DNA from: Marsupella aquatica
Taxonomy: Eukaryota; Marchantiophyta
Direction: 5' to 3'
Length of the DNA stretch: 64,000 nucleotides
Assembly: GCA_973895155.1 (NCBI GenBank)
Contig: OZ316895.1
Span: 18,662,001-18,726,000, forward strand
The notes beneath the pieces were generated by a model that was not told the DNA's origin, did not search any database, and saw nothing but the letters and a program-made list of their open reading frames with translations. The translations under genes were made by a program, and so were the position numbers. Shown here one piece after another: positions 1-11,100 of the stretch; within the stretch, counting starts at the first letter, position 1, and each line of letters starts with the position of its first letter.

Positions 1-2205
1 CCGCGGCCTCTGCTCCCAAGCTATCTTGCGGATCTTTTCAATCGTGGCTAGAGGTTTGCTTCCTTTTTCGGCTAGCCGCTTGATGTCCTCCGGCCAATCT
101 CCTCCTGGCAAATCCTTTTCTCTAGCCAGGGCTGCCTCCTCTTCCTGCCTGATTCGCTCCTGAAATTCCTGCGCCGTCTGTTTTATGCCGTCAAAGCTCG
201 GGGGAGCAACATCTGGTGGGGGAGACTCAGGGCTACTCTGCTGGTTGGGGTCCCCTCGTACTACCCTTGGAAGTGTGGGGATAAACCGACCACAGGTCCT
301 TACTCCTGGAACGTGATGGTCCGACCCATAGCCGGAGTTATCATGGCTACAGTCCTCCAGTGCCTTCTCTACTTCTTGGACTTCCGGCTTCTCCCTCTCC
401 TCTTCGTCCGTAGGAGCTTCACGCAATTCTGCCTCAGATTCAGAGCTTGAGACTCCCACGTACATTCGAACACCCGGCTTGGATTCTGGCCTGATTCTCT
501 CCTTGTCTCCAGTAAAGGGGTTTTCCCTTGTAAGCCGGTGTAGGCCTACCTCTGGAGCAGTGTCCTGCATTGTTGCCGTTGCCGTTGTCGTTGCCGATGC
601 CGATCTCTTTTCTTTCTCCAGTAGTTTCAGCAGATTCTGCATGCCTGGTTGCTGCATCGGCAAGTCCTCCGTCCTTGGCCTAAACACCTGCTCGATCGTA
701 GGGCTAACAGGTGGTTGAGGCTTCTCTGCTACCGGCCTTGGTGCTAGAGCTTCCTCGGGTGCCCTTACCTACAGGGGAAGTACTGGGGCAAAGGTCTGAC
801 CTCTGGCATACCGGCACAACAGCGGCATGTGATAGCCAAGCCGCGACACGCTCCCCATGCCGATTACCTGTTGCTCCTCCTTTAAGATCTTCTTCAATTG
901 GTTGAGGAGGTACCCGTTGTAGTCCCGGCTTGGATCTGGCCTCTTTGCCAGATAGACCTGTGCCTTGCCGATCTCTGCCCTCGGCAAGTTACAGTGCATG
1001 GTCACCCGCAAGAAGTCGATCATCTCTCCTATGTGTGGGTTGGTGCAGGTGTTCCGGAAGAAGCCATTCTTCGTTGATGGCCCGGGGAACGACCGGAACT
1101 CCTTGTCAGGCAAGGTCTTCCTGGTATCAACTTTGGTCTTATTGCCTATCGGCAAGCCAAACACTTCGGCAATCACCTTGGGAGTAAGATAGAAATCCTT
1201 CCCATATATCCTCGTGCAATTGGTCTCGGGTTCCCATGACCCCACGAATTCTAATAGGTCTGAATCCGGCACCTCCGGCTTCAGCCATGGTAATCTTACA
1301 AAGGCCTCTAAGCCGGATCCGGCCATGAAGCCTTGGTACTTCTTGGTCTGCATGGCCGTAAAGCATGCATCCTCCTCCCGTGCAAAATGTAGTTGCACCT
1401 CCACCGGTAGGGTTGCCGCCCAGCCTTTCCAGGTGTCATCCCTGGTTGGAATGGCATTGATGGGATCGACCTCCTCCTCTTCGGCTTCTCCCTGCCTCCT
1501 GCTCTGCTGCTCGGCTGGCTTCCTTGGTGTCGCTGACCTCGTTCTTTTTGCCGGGGTGGCTTCATCGTTGACGGCTCCCTTCCTCTTCATCTCTGCTGCC
1601 GTGGAGGTTTCTCCTAGCACCGTTGCCGGGGTCCACCTTTCCATGCTACCCTTCAATTCCCAGTGTATGTCGTTGCAGTTCTTGATGGCCTCTCGAATGC
1701 CGATGATTCTATCTTCACAAAACAGAAGATCGTCGAGCTGATTGGAAGTAGGAGTCCACAAGAACTCGACGTTGATGAGTTTGCCTCCTAAGAAAGCCGT
1801 CTTCTGCAGCTCCCACAATCGAGCGAGCTCCTGCCATTCTCGAGCGGCCCTTTCTGATTCCTCGTCCTCGTAAGTCTTGATGTACTCAGTTGCCTGTTCG
1901 AACAGGCATCCCCAGAAATGTGCCGCTTGATTGACGTTGCTCATACCCTCCTTAGGTCGATCGTCGGTATCTACTCTCTCCCCGAGTGCTTGCCTAAGCA
2001 GCTGACAGTAGTTGGCCTCCCGTAGTCGTCTGCCTATTTCGTGCTCGCAAATGAGCCACCATCTCCTACAAGCGCTCCTTACCCCTCTCCTCTGCCGGTC
2101 CTTCTTCCCGTTGATCCTTCCTAGCCGTCGACGCTTAACGCGCCCTAACCCTAATCGAGTTTTCACCCCCAGCGTCCTTACCTCCGGCCTCGGCCCGGGT
2201 TCCAT
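1..2205 (-). CDS. LTR-internal ORF of family B: plant-mobile-domain-like protein (partial)
   Basis: The frame is open from the ATG at 2205 to a TAG at 769-771 (478 codons) and continues in frame beyond that stop towards the window edge, so the TAG is probably a CAG to TAG change. Residues about 1-60 are basic. A segment beginning MSNVNQAAHFWG and a KR-rich linker follow. The core at about residues 300-470 contains DLLEFVGSW, a GKDFYLTP block, VFGLP and TCTNPHIGEM. This core resembles the plant mobile domain/putative plant transposon protein families, an assignment made by eye. The function is unknown. It lies wholly inside an LTR, which is atypical. It is the least damaged family B example in the window. 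Confidence 0.7.
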
Positions 2206-2320
2206 GGTCGCCCCTAATTGTTTATATTTTCCTTGTTTTGTCCCTATACTAAGGTGTTTCTAGGGTGCATTCCTGCTTTACCCACTTAATTGGCCGAGTG
2301 ATTCCTGGCTAGGCATCACA
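1..2320 (-). mobile_element. Family B LTR, copy B2 (partial, runs off left edge)
   Basis: On the minus strand the LTR begins at 2320 with TGTGATGCCT, the same terminus seen at B1 (3690), B4 (23559) and B3 (30297). It runs leftward through the LTR-internal reading frame and leaves the window before its end. The base right of the terminus (2321) falls abruptly inside the RNase H-integrase linker of B1 in the opposite orientation, so B2 is a later insertion into B1 (a 5' LTR or a solo LTR). The partner target-site duplication lies outside the window. Confidence 0.85.
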
Positions 2321-3701
2321 AACCTGCCATAGATTGCATCGAGACCGATTTCCCGACAAAGAGCTATTCGTTGTGGAAATAGCTGATACATGGTACCCTG
2401 AGATTTTGCAATTTCTCAGCACGTCCAGATTATAGCCAGGGCCAACCCGAGAACAAGCCGCAGTCTTTCTGCGGAAGGTCAGACAGTATCAGTACATTAA
2501 GGGTGTGCTACACAGGTATGGAATCAGCGGCATGATTCAAACGTGTTTGGAGAAGGGAGAGGTAAAATGAGTCTTACGGGCTATGCATGGGGAGGAGGCC
2601 GGCAGACATTTTGCTCCAGTAACCACGTCTAAAAAAATATTAAATACCGGTTACTGGTGGCCCACCTTGCACAAAGATGTCTATCAGTTTATCAAACAAT
2701 GCGATCCTTGTCAACGAGCGGGAGGACCAAGGGCGTCCACAAGACATCCTATGCACCCTATTCTACCTATGGCACCATTCGAGAAGTGGGGTATTGATTT
2801 CATGGGACCTCTGAAACCATTGACCCATCCTCGGAGAAACAAGTACATAATCCTGGCCACGGATTATGCAACTAAGTGGGTAGAGGCCAGGCCAACGACG
2901 AAGGATGATGCAATTACTACGGCTCGATTCATGTATGAGCAGATCTTCACCACGTATGGAGCACCCGTAGAATTAGTTAGTGATAGAGGAACCCATTTTC
3001 TGAATCATATAATTAGTCGTTTAAATGAGCAGTATTTAGTTAGACATAGACCTACTACTCCTTACCACCCAAAGGCAAATGGGTTGACAGAACGAGCCAA
3101 TGGGATTATAGGAAAAATATTAAACAAGACTGTAGCTCAAAACAAACTCGATTGGGATGATAAATTGTTTGTTGCTGTTTTTTATTACAATTTAGCCTAT
3201 AAATCCACTACCGATCATACACCCTTTTTCTTAACCTTTGGACAGGAAGCTCTGTTACCCATGCAACTTGAGATACCTACATTTCAAATTACAATTGAGG
3301 AAAGAGTCTTTGAGGAGGAAAGCCTAAAGGAGCGAGAATATAGATTAGAAGCTTTAGAAGAAGCAAGAATGATTTCAGGCAAGAGAGTAGAATATAGACA
3401 GAATACCATGAAGCAGCAGTATGATAAAAGATTGAAACCAGTTAGTATCCACACAGGAGATCTTGTATTACTTTATGATAGTAGGTATAGTAGGTTCCCA
3501 GGTAAACTTTACACTCGCTGGTTAGGACCCTTCAGGGTAAACATGAAGTTCTCCAATGGCTCCGTGCAATTGGCCAACATTACTGGAGAAATATACCCAG
3601 TTCGCATTCATTACGACCGCCTCAAGAAATACTATATGGACGAAGATAAAGTTGTTCGCGAGGATGCTTCACAATTAAGTGGGGAGCTATGTGATGCCTA
3701 G
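2321..3701 (+). pseudogene. B1 Gypsy pol fragment: RNase H-integrase linker and integrase
   Basis: This is the C-terminal part of a Ty3/Gypsy polyprotein. From 2583 it is open for 372 codons. Upstream it reads in the same frame back to 2322 with a TAG at 2433-2435 and a TGA at 2568-2570. The integrase zinc-binding region (HGEEAGRHF then CDPCQRAG) is followed by a catalytic core with GIDFMGP, VSDRGTHF and LTERANG, giving the D,D(35)E spacing of retroviral-type integrases. The C-terminal KLYTRWLGPF block follows, and no chromodomain is seen. The frame ends a few codons inside the 3' LTR that starts at 3690. The left end is cut by B2 at 2320. Overall similarity to the A1 integrase is high. Confidence 0.88.
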
Positions 3702-3805
3702 CCAGGAATCATTAGGCCAGTTTAAATAGTAAAATCAGGAGTGTACCCTAGGAAACACCTTAGTATAGTAACAAAAATAGGGAAATATAAATAATTAAGG
3801 TGACT

Positions 3806-4006
3806 ATGGAACCCAAGCCGAGGCCGAAAGTAAGAACGCCGGGGGAGGGAACACGATTAGGGTTAGGGCGCGCTAAGTACCGACGGCTATGGGTAACCAA
3901 CGGGAAGGAAGACCAGCCAGGGGGGTAAGGACCGATCGCAAGGAATGGCGGCTCATTTGCAAGCACGAGCCAAGCGAATGACTACGGGAGGCCAACTACT
4001 GTCTGC
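3806..4006 (+). pseudogene. B1 LTR-internal ORF, N-terminal part (frameshifted, split by A1)
   Basis: The ATG at 3806 starts the family B LTR protein (MEPKPRPKVRTPGEG). A run of six G at about 3920, against seven in solo LTR B3, shifts the frame and leads to an early TAA. The coding sequence is then cut at 4006 by A1 and continues from 18088. Confidence 0.7.
4002..4006 (+). repeat. Target-site duplication, left copy, element A1
   Basis: TCTGC before the A1 5' LTR matches TCTGT at 18088-18092 after the 3' LTR with one C/T difference. Removing A1 and one copy restores the family B LTR sequence seen elsewhere in the window. Confidence 0.75.
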
Positions 4007-4364
4007 TGTGACGCCACCGGTATGGCGGTTAATGAGTGATTCAGTCTAACTGCGCTCTGCATGCGCGTTAGGTGGGTCTTAGGCCGCTATTATTAGCATA
4101 ACGACAGTATTTAGGTAATCATTAGGGGTAGGACATCATTAGGCAATAAGGGGGACTTCAGGTTCGGACTGGCGGCGGGTCGCTATTCGCACACCCGGGT
4201 TACAAGCGTGGAAGGACCCCTCCCTCGGGTCCGTATAACGAACTTAAGGAAGCGGCCACTGACGCACGCTGACTCAGACCGGCGGAGTGGCCGGTACACC
4301 ACAAGCGTGAGCGGTTCAGCCTATGGGCGTCGAGGAGACGTCGGGGATCGACAAGCCCTCAAAG

Positions 4365-4371
4365 TATAAAG
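4365..4371 (+). promoter_or_regulatory. TATA box of A1 5' LTR
   Basis: TATAAAG lies about 100 bp before the ATG of the LTR frame. The matching boxes are TATAAAA at 14438-14444 (3' LTR) and at 36995 (A2), all in a conserved context. Transcription would be expected to start near 4390-4400, which places the whole LTR frame in the R/U5 part of the transcript. Confidence 0.65.
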
Positions 4372-4471
4372 GGGAGCCAACCCTTTGTAGTGCACCAGTC
4401 CATCAGTCCGCGCGCCAGCTTCGACCCCAGTTCTCTCGTTCTCTCTAGGTCGCCACTACTATCTCCTTTGA

Positions 4472-7117
4472 ATGTCGCACACGATCCTCTCCAGCTCGGC
4501 CATTCAATTCTGGACGCAGTTCCTATCTACCGAAAGGCACTTGGCCGATTCATTGAAACACGCCAACCCGCGCCGATACGAAATTGAACGCGAATACGAG
4601 AGAGCCATCCGCCTAGCAGGACGACACCACTACGTCCTTAACTTTGACTACCCGTCTCAGAGCGAGCTTTACCGACCAGCAGAGGTATCTGGGTACTTCT
4701 TCAACGGAGACAAATATATCGGGTTCTGGGAAGCATTGCTTCGGCTTCCGGACGAGGTCTTCAATATCCCGGGTACAATCGACCTGCAGCGATATCACTT
4801 CGACCACATCCCTGCCCGGGTTCGGGCTGTCATTGACGGCGAGTCCAGTACCAACCGTTCGACAAGGGCGTCCGCACTCGCTTCGGAGAACTTCTACCAG
4901 CACCTGCAGAGCTTCATGGGAACTCGGCCATCAACCAACATGACCAACTCAGCCGTGCCCGTACCCGTACCCGTGCCCATGCAACCCCAGCCTCAACCTC
5001 AGGCTCAGCTTCAGCTTCAGCCTCAGCTGCAGCCTAGCCAAACCCCACCACCTATCACCCAGCCAACACAGGTACGCTCCATCATCAACGCTGTGGATCT
5101 TAGCGATGACGACGAGGCTACCCCACCCTTGACCAGGCGGCCTAGAGGAACAAGCGCTCGGGGGGCCGACACTATATCGTCCCCACCCCCTGCTCTGACC
5201 CCAGGAGCGGCCCCAGCAGACAACATGGTGACCGTGGCCGCCCCGGACCCGTTACCAACGGCAATGGCACTCCCCAGGCCCGATCGGGAGGATGGGGAAG
5301 TATCACCTTCCCCGAGTCAGTCACGGGGAAAGAAGAGGAAGGAATCCGCCACTGCATCCGGGTTACCGTTGGCCACGGTAGCCGTAGCCAAGGTGACGAT
5401 GCACCGCATGGGGGAAAACGTTCACAGCAACATCCTCCATCCCAAGCATGCGGTGTACCTGAAGACTCAGGGATTTGAGCACCTCACCTCTCTCCCCTGG
5501 AATACTTGCAGGTACTACGGGGAGGACATGACAAAATTCGTCAAGAATTATGACGACGTACGTCAACAGACTCAGCTGCGGGGAAGGAATATGTCCCTCA
5601 CAGAAGAACGGCTCAAGATGATCTTTGGGTTACCCGAAGGTGACCATCGAGTCGAATCACGGGCTCCCGGGGGCAAGGGGGCCAAGTACCAATCTTCAAG
5701 TTTTCCCTCAAAGGGAGCAGTAGACAACGGGTTCGTGATGAGGACCTGCCTCATGCCCGAGATAGCTGAGCGGCTGGAGTTCCAAAGGTACGCTCTCCAC
5801 ATGATGGAACCCTGGGGGGAGATCTCCGCCGCCCAGGTTATCTAGGTCGAGAACTATTGACCTAGGAAATGGGCATCGTACTTCGCTAAGAAATTCCATG
5901 AAGAGATGGAGCGGCGAAGGAAGACGCTGTACATTGGCGGGAAGGCGTATTTCGCTAGCCACATCAAAATCATTCTTGAGTGGTACGCCCGGTTTGATCG
6001 ACGAACCCTTCCCCGCATCAACGTTACAAAGCTGGTCCCAGCTAGGTGGGTTTTTCCGGCATTGGAGAGACGGCCCCAACCCGAGGCCCGAAGTCCAGTG
6101 GACACGCCAGCTTCACCCACCCCACCTCCACAAATAGCTGTAATCGTAACCGAGGAGGCGCCGAAGGGGTCGGTCGTCGCAACCGTTGATGCAACCCAAC
6201 TAGCCGGGCTAAGTACAGAAGTTGGTACGGCAGAGGTCTTACCCAAACCCGGGTCTCCCAAGGACCCACCGGTGGCAATTCCGGAGAACCGGACATTGCT
6301 GCAGGAGGACACTCCAGCCCCTTCCTCCCCAGGGCTGGACGTCACTGCCCCAGCCCCTGCGCGTGTTGACGTCTGCCCGTGCCCAAATCCGGACAGGCAC
6401 AACTTGGACCACCCGAAACTCTTCGTACAGGGTACGTTTCTGAACGGGCTTCTGGGAGATTTCTCTCATCAAATTGCCCGGGATACCGGGGAGTTCATGG
6501 CCCGGAAGGTAGCCTGTTTCTTCAATCAGGAGTTGGTTGCCGCTATAAAGGCAGGTCGGGCCCAGTCGGAGGCCCTTCAGAGGATAGAGCGGTACCGGGT
6601 GGAGTCCGTGTACCTAAAGAACGAAGTGGCGGCTCAAGAGGCTGAGCTTCTACAACTACGACCCAAGGTTGCAGCCGCCAATGAGTTGTTAGCAAAGGCG
6701 CACGCTCTTACCGCCCTAGCCGAACAGGCCAAAGCTGGGAACGAGGCCGAGATTACACGACTCCGGAACCAGATTGACAGTTTGAAGAAACAAGCTGTCA
6801 CCTGGCAGAAAGACCTAGAGGAGGCCGAGGAGCGAGCCCAGCGAGACACGGCGGAGATAGCCACGCTGCAGGCCGAGATAGCGCGGCTCCAAACCGAGGC
6901 CGAGAAGCAAGACCAGCTGGCGGGTAAACTGACAAGCGACGCCCAGCAGCTGGAGGAGGCATGTCAGGAGGCAGCAGAGGAGACGGACGCGGCGAGGCGA
7001 GAGAACGAATCTCTGCTGGACCAGGTCCAGCTCCTCAAAGCGGACAATGATAGGCTTCAAAGGCAGCGGGATGGCCGTTCCCATTCGGGTGGCTCTGGCA
7101 AGCGTGCCAGGCATTAG
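4472..7117 (+). pseudogene. LTR-internal ORF of A1 5' LTR: PMD-like plus coiled-coil protein, two stops
   Basis: The frame of 882 codons opens at the first ATG after the TATA box. Residues about 1-150 form a basic/aromatic N-terminal region. A Pro/Gln-rich low-complexity linker (VPVPVPVPMQPQPQ) spans about 165-200. A core at about 310-500 contains FVKNYDD, MSLTEERL, IFGLPEGDH and TCLMPEIAERLEF. The last 200 residues or so form a long coiled coil rich in Glu/Gln/Ala/Leu. Stops are TAG at 5843-5845 and TGA at 5858-5860. The 3' LTR copy has CAG and CGA at those codons, so both arose after insertion. The core is alignable by eye with the family B LTR protein (IFGLP/VFGLP, TC-x2-P-x-I). It resembles the plant mobile domain; its biochemical role is unknown. 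It is not Gag, which lies at 8119. Confidence 0.78.
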
Positions 7118-7995
7118 CGGCGGAGTAGGAATAGATTAGGATTAGGATTGGCTTAGTCAGGCTCTTGGGACAGGCACCTGCCTTAGGTACAGCAGCGCTG
7201 CCCTGCTGTCCAGCCTGCGTAGATTAGGATCTTCTAATAAGACATAGCCGTTTTTCGGCCTGACTGTCAGCTTAGTTAGGACCTTAGTCAGCGAATCTTT
7301 GGCGAGAGGACACCCCGTCCCTCGGTTCTTAGTATTTAGTGCACCCCTCGGTAGAGGCAGGGGGGGTTTTTAGTTTCAGAGTCGGACATCCACGGGATAT
7401 GCGGGGAGTCCCGACCTCTGGGAATGAAAGAGTACCAAGGGGAGGGGGTAGGACTAAGCTCGCCGGGCGAGTGCGGAGCCGGGCTCCGTTGTAGTGTGCA
7501 CCCTCGGCCTTGAACCTGTTCATTCCAGGGCTGTCGGGTCAACTAAGTGTACGCATATGTTCCCTTTGTAGTAAAATCCTTTCCCATCATTTTCCTTCGT
7601 GTAAATCGAGATATGTGTGTGGGTTTCTCGTATATGGTGGGCAGCGCCAGGCCGAACGCACTACCTGAGACGTGCACAGGGTGCAGCCTGCGGGTAAGTG
7701 GTTGCGAGCACGGGTTGAGGACCTGTATCATCGAATCCGGATCGAAGGCGGACAGCACGAAGGCTTAGAAGCCCTTAAGCCGGGGTTGATCCTGCTATCG
7801 ACTAAGGTATGTTCCGGCGGCGGAACACAAACTATACCTAGGAGGTGTCCGTATTTAGCAGTATGCGCACTTAGCGCTAGTTTACGAGAATAAGGTGCAT
7901 TACGTGCTTCCCTTCCTGCCCGAACCCTCAGATTTACGAGGGATGTGCCCGTCTAAGCTGAAGTCTGAGTTAAGGCCGAAGCCTACGACGTGACA
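7118..7995 (+). other. Non-coding 3' part of A1 5' LTR
   Basis: There is no credible frame. The stretch holds ATTAGGATTAGG-type sequence just after the stop, a TAATAAG at about 7229 that could serve as a polyadenylation signal, and a TG-rich microsatellite near 7608. It ends at CGTGACA (7995). The same stretch recurs at 17192-18087 and 39647-40543. Confidence 0.6.
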
Positions 7996-8007
7996 TAGCC
8001 TTTGTTT

Positions 8008-8023
8008 TGGCGCTAGATGGAGG
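8008..8023 (+). other. Candidate primer-binding site of A1
   Basis: TGGCGCTAGATGGAGG lies 12 bp after the LTR end and starts with the TGG expected opposite a tRNA CCA end. It resembles the TGGCGCC-type primer sites of plant Tat/Athila elements, but the cognate tRNA was not identified and the gap to the LTR is longer than usual. Confidence 0.4.
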
Positions 8024-8118
8024 GGGCACTCTACATATCGTAGAGGGGAGACATGTGCGTATTCACCTAGGCAGGATACATCAGGACGTAGTACTAACCA
8101 TTGCATTTATATGAGTAA

Positions 8119-11100
8119 ATGCCCATCACTCGTTCTCAAGCAGCTTACTTGAGGAGATTGACCAGCGAACGAGAAAGTGCAACCACAACAAGCTCCGACT
8201 CGTCGGGCTCGGAGGACTCGCAATCGTCCCGACGTATAAACATACCCCCAGGACCTTCGGGGTCCGGTTCGACCGGCCCTGCTGCGGTTCCACCACCACC
8301 ACCACCACCACCTATGGCAGCCGCTCCACTGGTGGCCCGCGCTGCTCAAGCGCCTCCACAAATATCGCAACGATCGCGATTTCATTATCGACCTTTCAAA
8401 GGGCGTCATGGGGATGATCCGGATGAATGGTTGGATGAGTTTGAAGCCACTACTAAAGCTAATGGGGAAGACGCCATTAAGCTAACTGTCCTCCCGGGAG
8501 TGATGCGGGGAGAAGCTCGTCCATGGTACAACTCGTTACCACCCGGGACTACTTGGGCACAATTCCAAGCTGCATTGCTGGAGGAGTTTTGTGCCATTGG
8601 ATCAGAACAGCGTTCTCTATTAAAGATTGGCCAGCTTTGCATGGGAAAAAAAGAGTCCCTGCGGAAGTTCATTCAGAAGTTTCAGAAACTTGCGGCCAAG
8701 ATCCGGCCCAGGCCAGGAGACGCGCTCCAGCTTACATGGTTCCTTCATGGTTTGCCCATGACTATGCAATTCTGGGTACGCCAGAATAATCCAATTTCAA
8801 TGCAGGCGGCCATAGCGTGCGCCGAAACTTACCAGGAGTCCACCTATAACTCCCGGCAGAGCCAGCGAGCACGCCGTAGGAAGGGTAAGTACGAAACCTT
8901 CAGTGACAATGACTCCGAATCGGACGACGAGAGGAAGAAGAAACGCAAGAAGAAGAAGAAACATCGTTTGACCTCGTCCAGCTCCGAGACGGAATCCAGT
9001 TCGGATTCAGCTTCAAGCATCGGATCCTCTACCTCCAGTTCATCAGGAAGTGACTCGGAGAGCGAAAGCCGGAGCAAAAAGAAGAAGAAACGAGTGAAGA
9101 AGGAGGGGAAGATTAAACCCCGGGCACGAAGAACGATACCAGATCCAAAGGCTGCCGAAGCAGACAAGCTGAACGAAATCACGGATCGACTCAAAGCACT
9201 GTCAGTACATCTTGCGGAAAAGCCGGTGGAGAAGAAGAAGCCATCTGAGATTCGAGCCCATGCGTGGTGTTCAAAGTGCTTCCAATCCGGCCATGTGGTG
9301 CAGGAATGCCCAAGGTGGAAGAACCGAGTTCACCAAGTAGAGCTGGATGATGTTGACAACCCGGGCCCCGAATCGGAGTCCACGGAGTATTTCTTTGAGG
9401 ACCCTCCTGATTCCGTGTACCAAATTTCAATGGTAGGTCCGCGTAATTTAGCGGGTAGAACTGCGTACCCCTACCCAAGTAATGGCCGGAGTTTCCAGGT
9501 TATCAGTAACCCGAGCATCCCTCCTAAGCCAGGGATTTGGCGGTCCCCGGTTTGTTACAACTGTGAAAAGCCAGGACACTTTGCGAGGGAATGCACCGAA
9601 CCAAGACGTCAGGGAGATGGCCGAGGCACCCCACTATGTCAAGTTTGCAAAACGGAGGCTCATTCCACGGCCAACTGTCCGTTGGTAATCGCTGCTCGAA
9701 CGAGCGCGGCTAGACCGGCCCAGGCTGGACCAGTCATGAGCGATGCAGTCGTCCAAATGATTGCTGTAGAATGGCAAGATGACAACACCGAGTGGGTGAA
9801 TCTGGTGGACGTGGCGGAACATCCTAATCCATTGGATGAGGCCGAGTGCTACCAAGTGTCGACAAGGGCCGAACGGAAGGAAGAAAAGACAGAGGAGAAA
9901 CGAAGGAAAAAGCAAGATACTACTCCGGTGCAGCCAGCGATAAATACACCCCCGGAAAAGGACGATGACTACCGACGGGACGACCCGAAGCTGTTCTTCC
10001 CCCGCATCGAAGAATTGGTAAAGAAACAGCTGGAGGCTTACGAAGCTCGGGAATACCAGAAGGCAATCGATAAGGACATCAAAGCAGCCGAGACAGCCCG
10101 GCGACAGGAGCAAGAAAAGCAAGATAAACAAGAGGAAGCCAAGCAGCAGCCAACGAAAGAAACAAAGGAGGACTATGATATTAAGGAGGACGTGAAGAGT
10201 TGCCCGGTTACAGCGACGGTGGGGCAACTGCTGCAGAACAACCCACAGTACAGACGACAACTGAGGGAGTTGCTCATGGGTCGCCGAAGGAGGAGACTAC
10301 CCCGAGTTGGGAGTGCGGACTGCAACATGATATGCGAGGACCTTGGAGCGCCGGACATCTCGATCAAAATTAATAACTGTACCATCAAGATGGTTCTTGT
10401 AGACGGAGGAGCGGGAGTCAACATCATGACTGAAGAAACGTCAATCAAGTTAGGATACCTCACGTATCAACCCACGGTCCGAGCTATCAGATTAGCAAAC
10501 GGGGCAAGGGTCCTCCCATTAGGCACGCTCACACGAGTGCTCACTCTGGTGGGAGGGGTAGAGTTCTATCTCAACTTCTTAGTCATGAGGCCGGTTCGTC
10601 CCTCCTCTTACCCGGTTCTTCTGGGCAGGCCGTGGTTGTACGGTGGCTGCGTAGTCACGGATTGGGGAAAGAAGGAGCTACGGTTCGGGGAACCCACCGT
10701 ACGGGTATCCTGGGCAATGGACGATTATCAGGGAGAAACCCCACAAGGACCCGAGGAATATGATTCGGAGACCTCGGAGGAAGAGGAACTCAATATGATC
10801 GAACTCATCTCGTCCCTATCCGAGGAAGATGTCTTCGGAGTTGAAGCAACCCGAGAAACACATCTCCTAAATTACCCGAGGGCTGCCATTGTGTCCACCC
10901 CAAGCACATCTACTGTCGGGGATGAGGAAACACACGAACAACTCGTCAAGACGGAGGACACGGCTCCAGCTAAGCAGGGAGCCGAGGCTACTCCTTCCAT
11001 TTCAGAGCCACGTAACCATGAACCAGCCCAACAACTGCCTGAGGCCGAAAACTCGAGACCGAGACATAAAAAGCGAGTCTCATGGGATCCGTCCATTCCG

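Larger units (their letters stand above)
3690..4006 (+). mobile_element. B1 3' LTR, first part
   Basis: It starts TGTGATGCCTAG directly after a short purine-rich tract (GTGGGGAGCTA) that is the likely polypurine tract. It matches the start of the other family B LTRs and contains an AATATAAATAATT TATA-like stretch at about 3783-3796. It is interrupted at 4006/4007 by element A1. The same LTR resumes at 18088: an uninterrupted B copy on the minus strand near 2000 reads straight across this point. Confidence 0.87.
4007..7995 (+). repeat. A1 5' LTR
   Basis: The 3989-bp direct repeat matches 14080-18087 almost throughout. The main length difference is a missing TG-rich microsatellite of about 19 bp near 7608, which is present at 17686-17706. 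It contains, in order, an upstream promoter region of about 360 bp, a TATA box, an 882-codon frame (4472-7117) and about 880 bp of non-coding sequence. Upstream of the TATA box are a GCN4/AP-1-like TGACTCA at about 4270 and a GACGTC bZIP-type core at about 4337. Confidence 0.92.

Noticed and set aside
7118-7160. Telomere-like repeats (ATTAGGATTAGG)
   Set aside because: Only two or three imperfect units, conserved at the same LTR position in all A copies; part of the LTR, not a telomere relic.
4007-7995. Tandem or segmental duplication of a host gene rather than LTRs
   Set aside because: TG..CA-type ends, near-identical flanking 5-bp repeats, an enclosed Gag-Pol frame, a polypurine tract and solo copies with target duplications fit LTRs.
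8126-8409. Long minus-strand frames opposite the A1 gag, rich in Trp/Val runs
   Set aside because: They are shadows of the (CCA)n proline-rich stretch and of the Gag frame; no start context or domain supports them.
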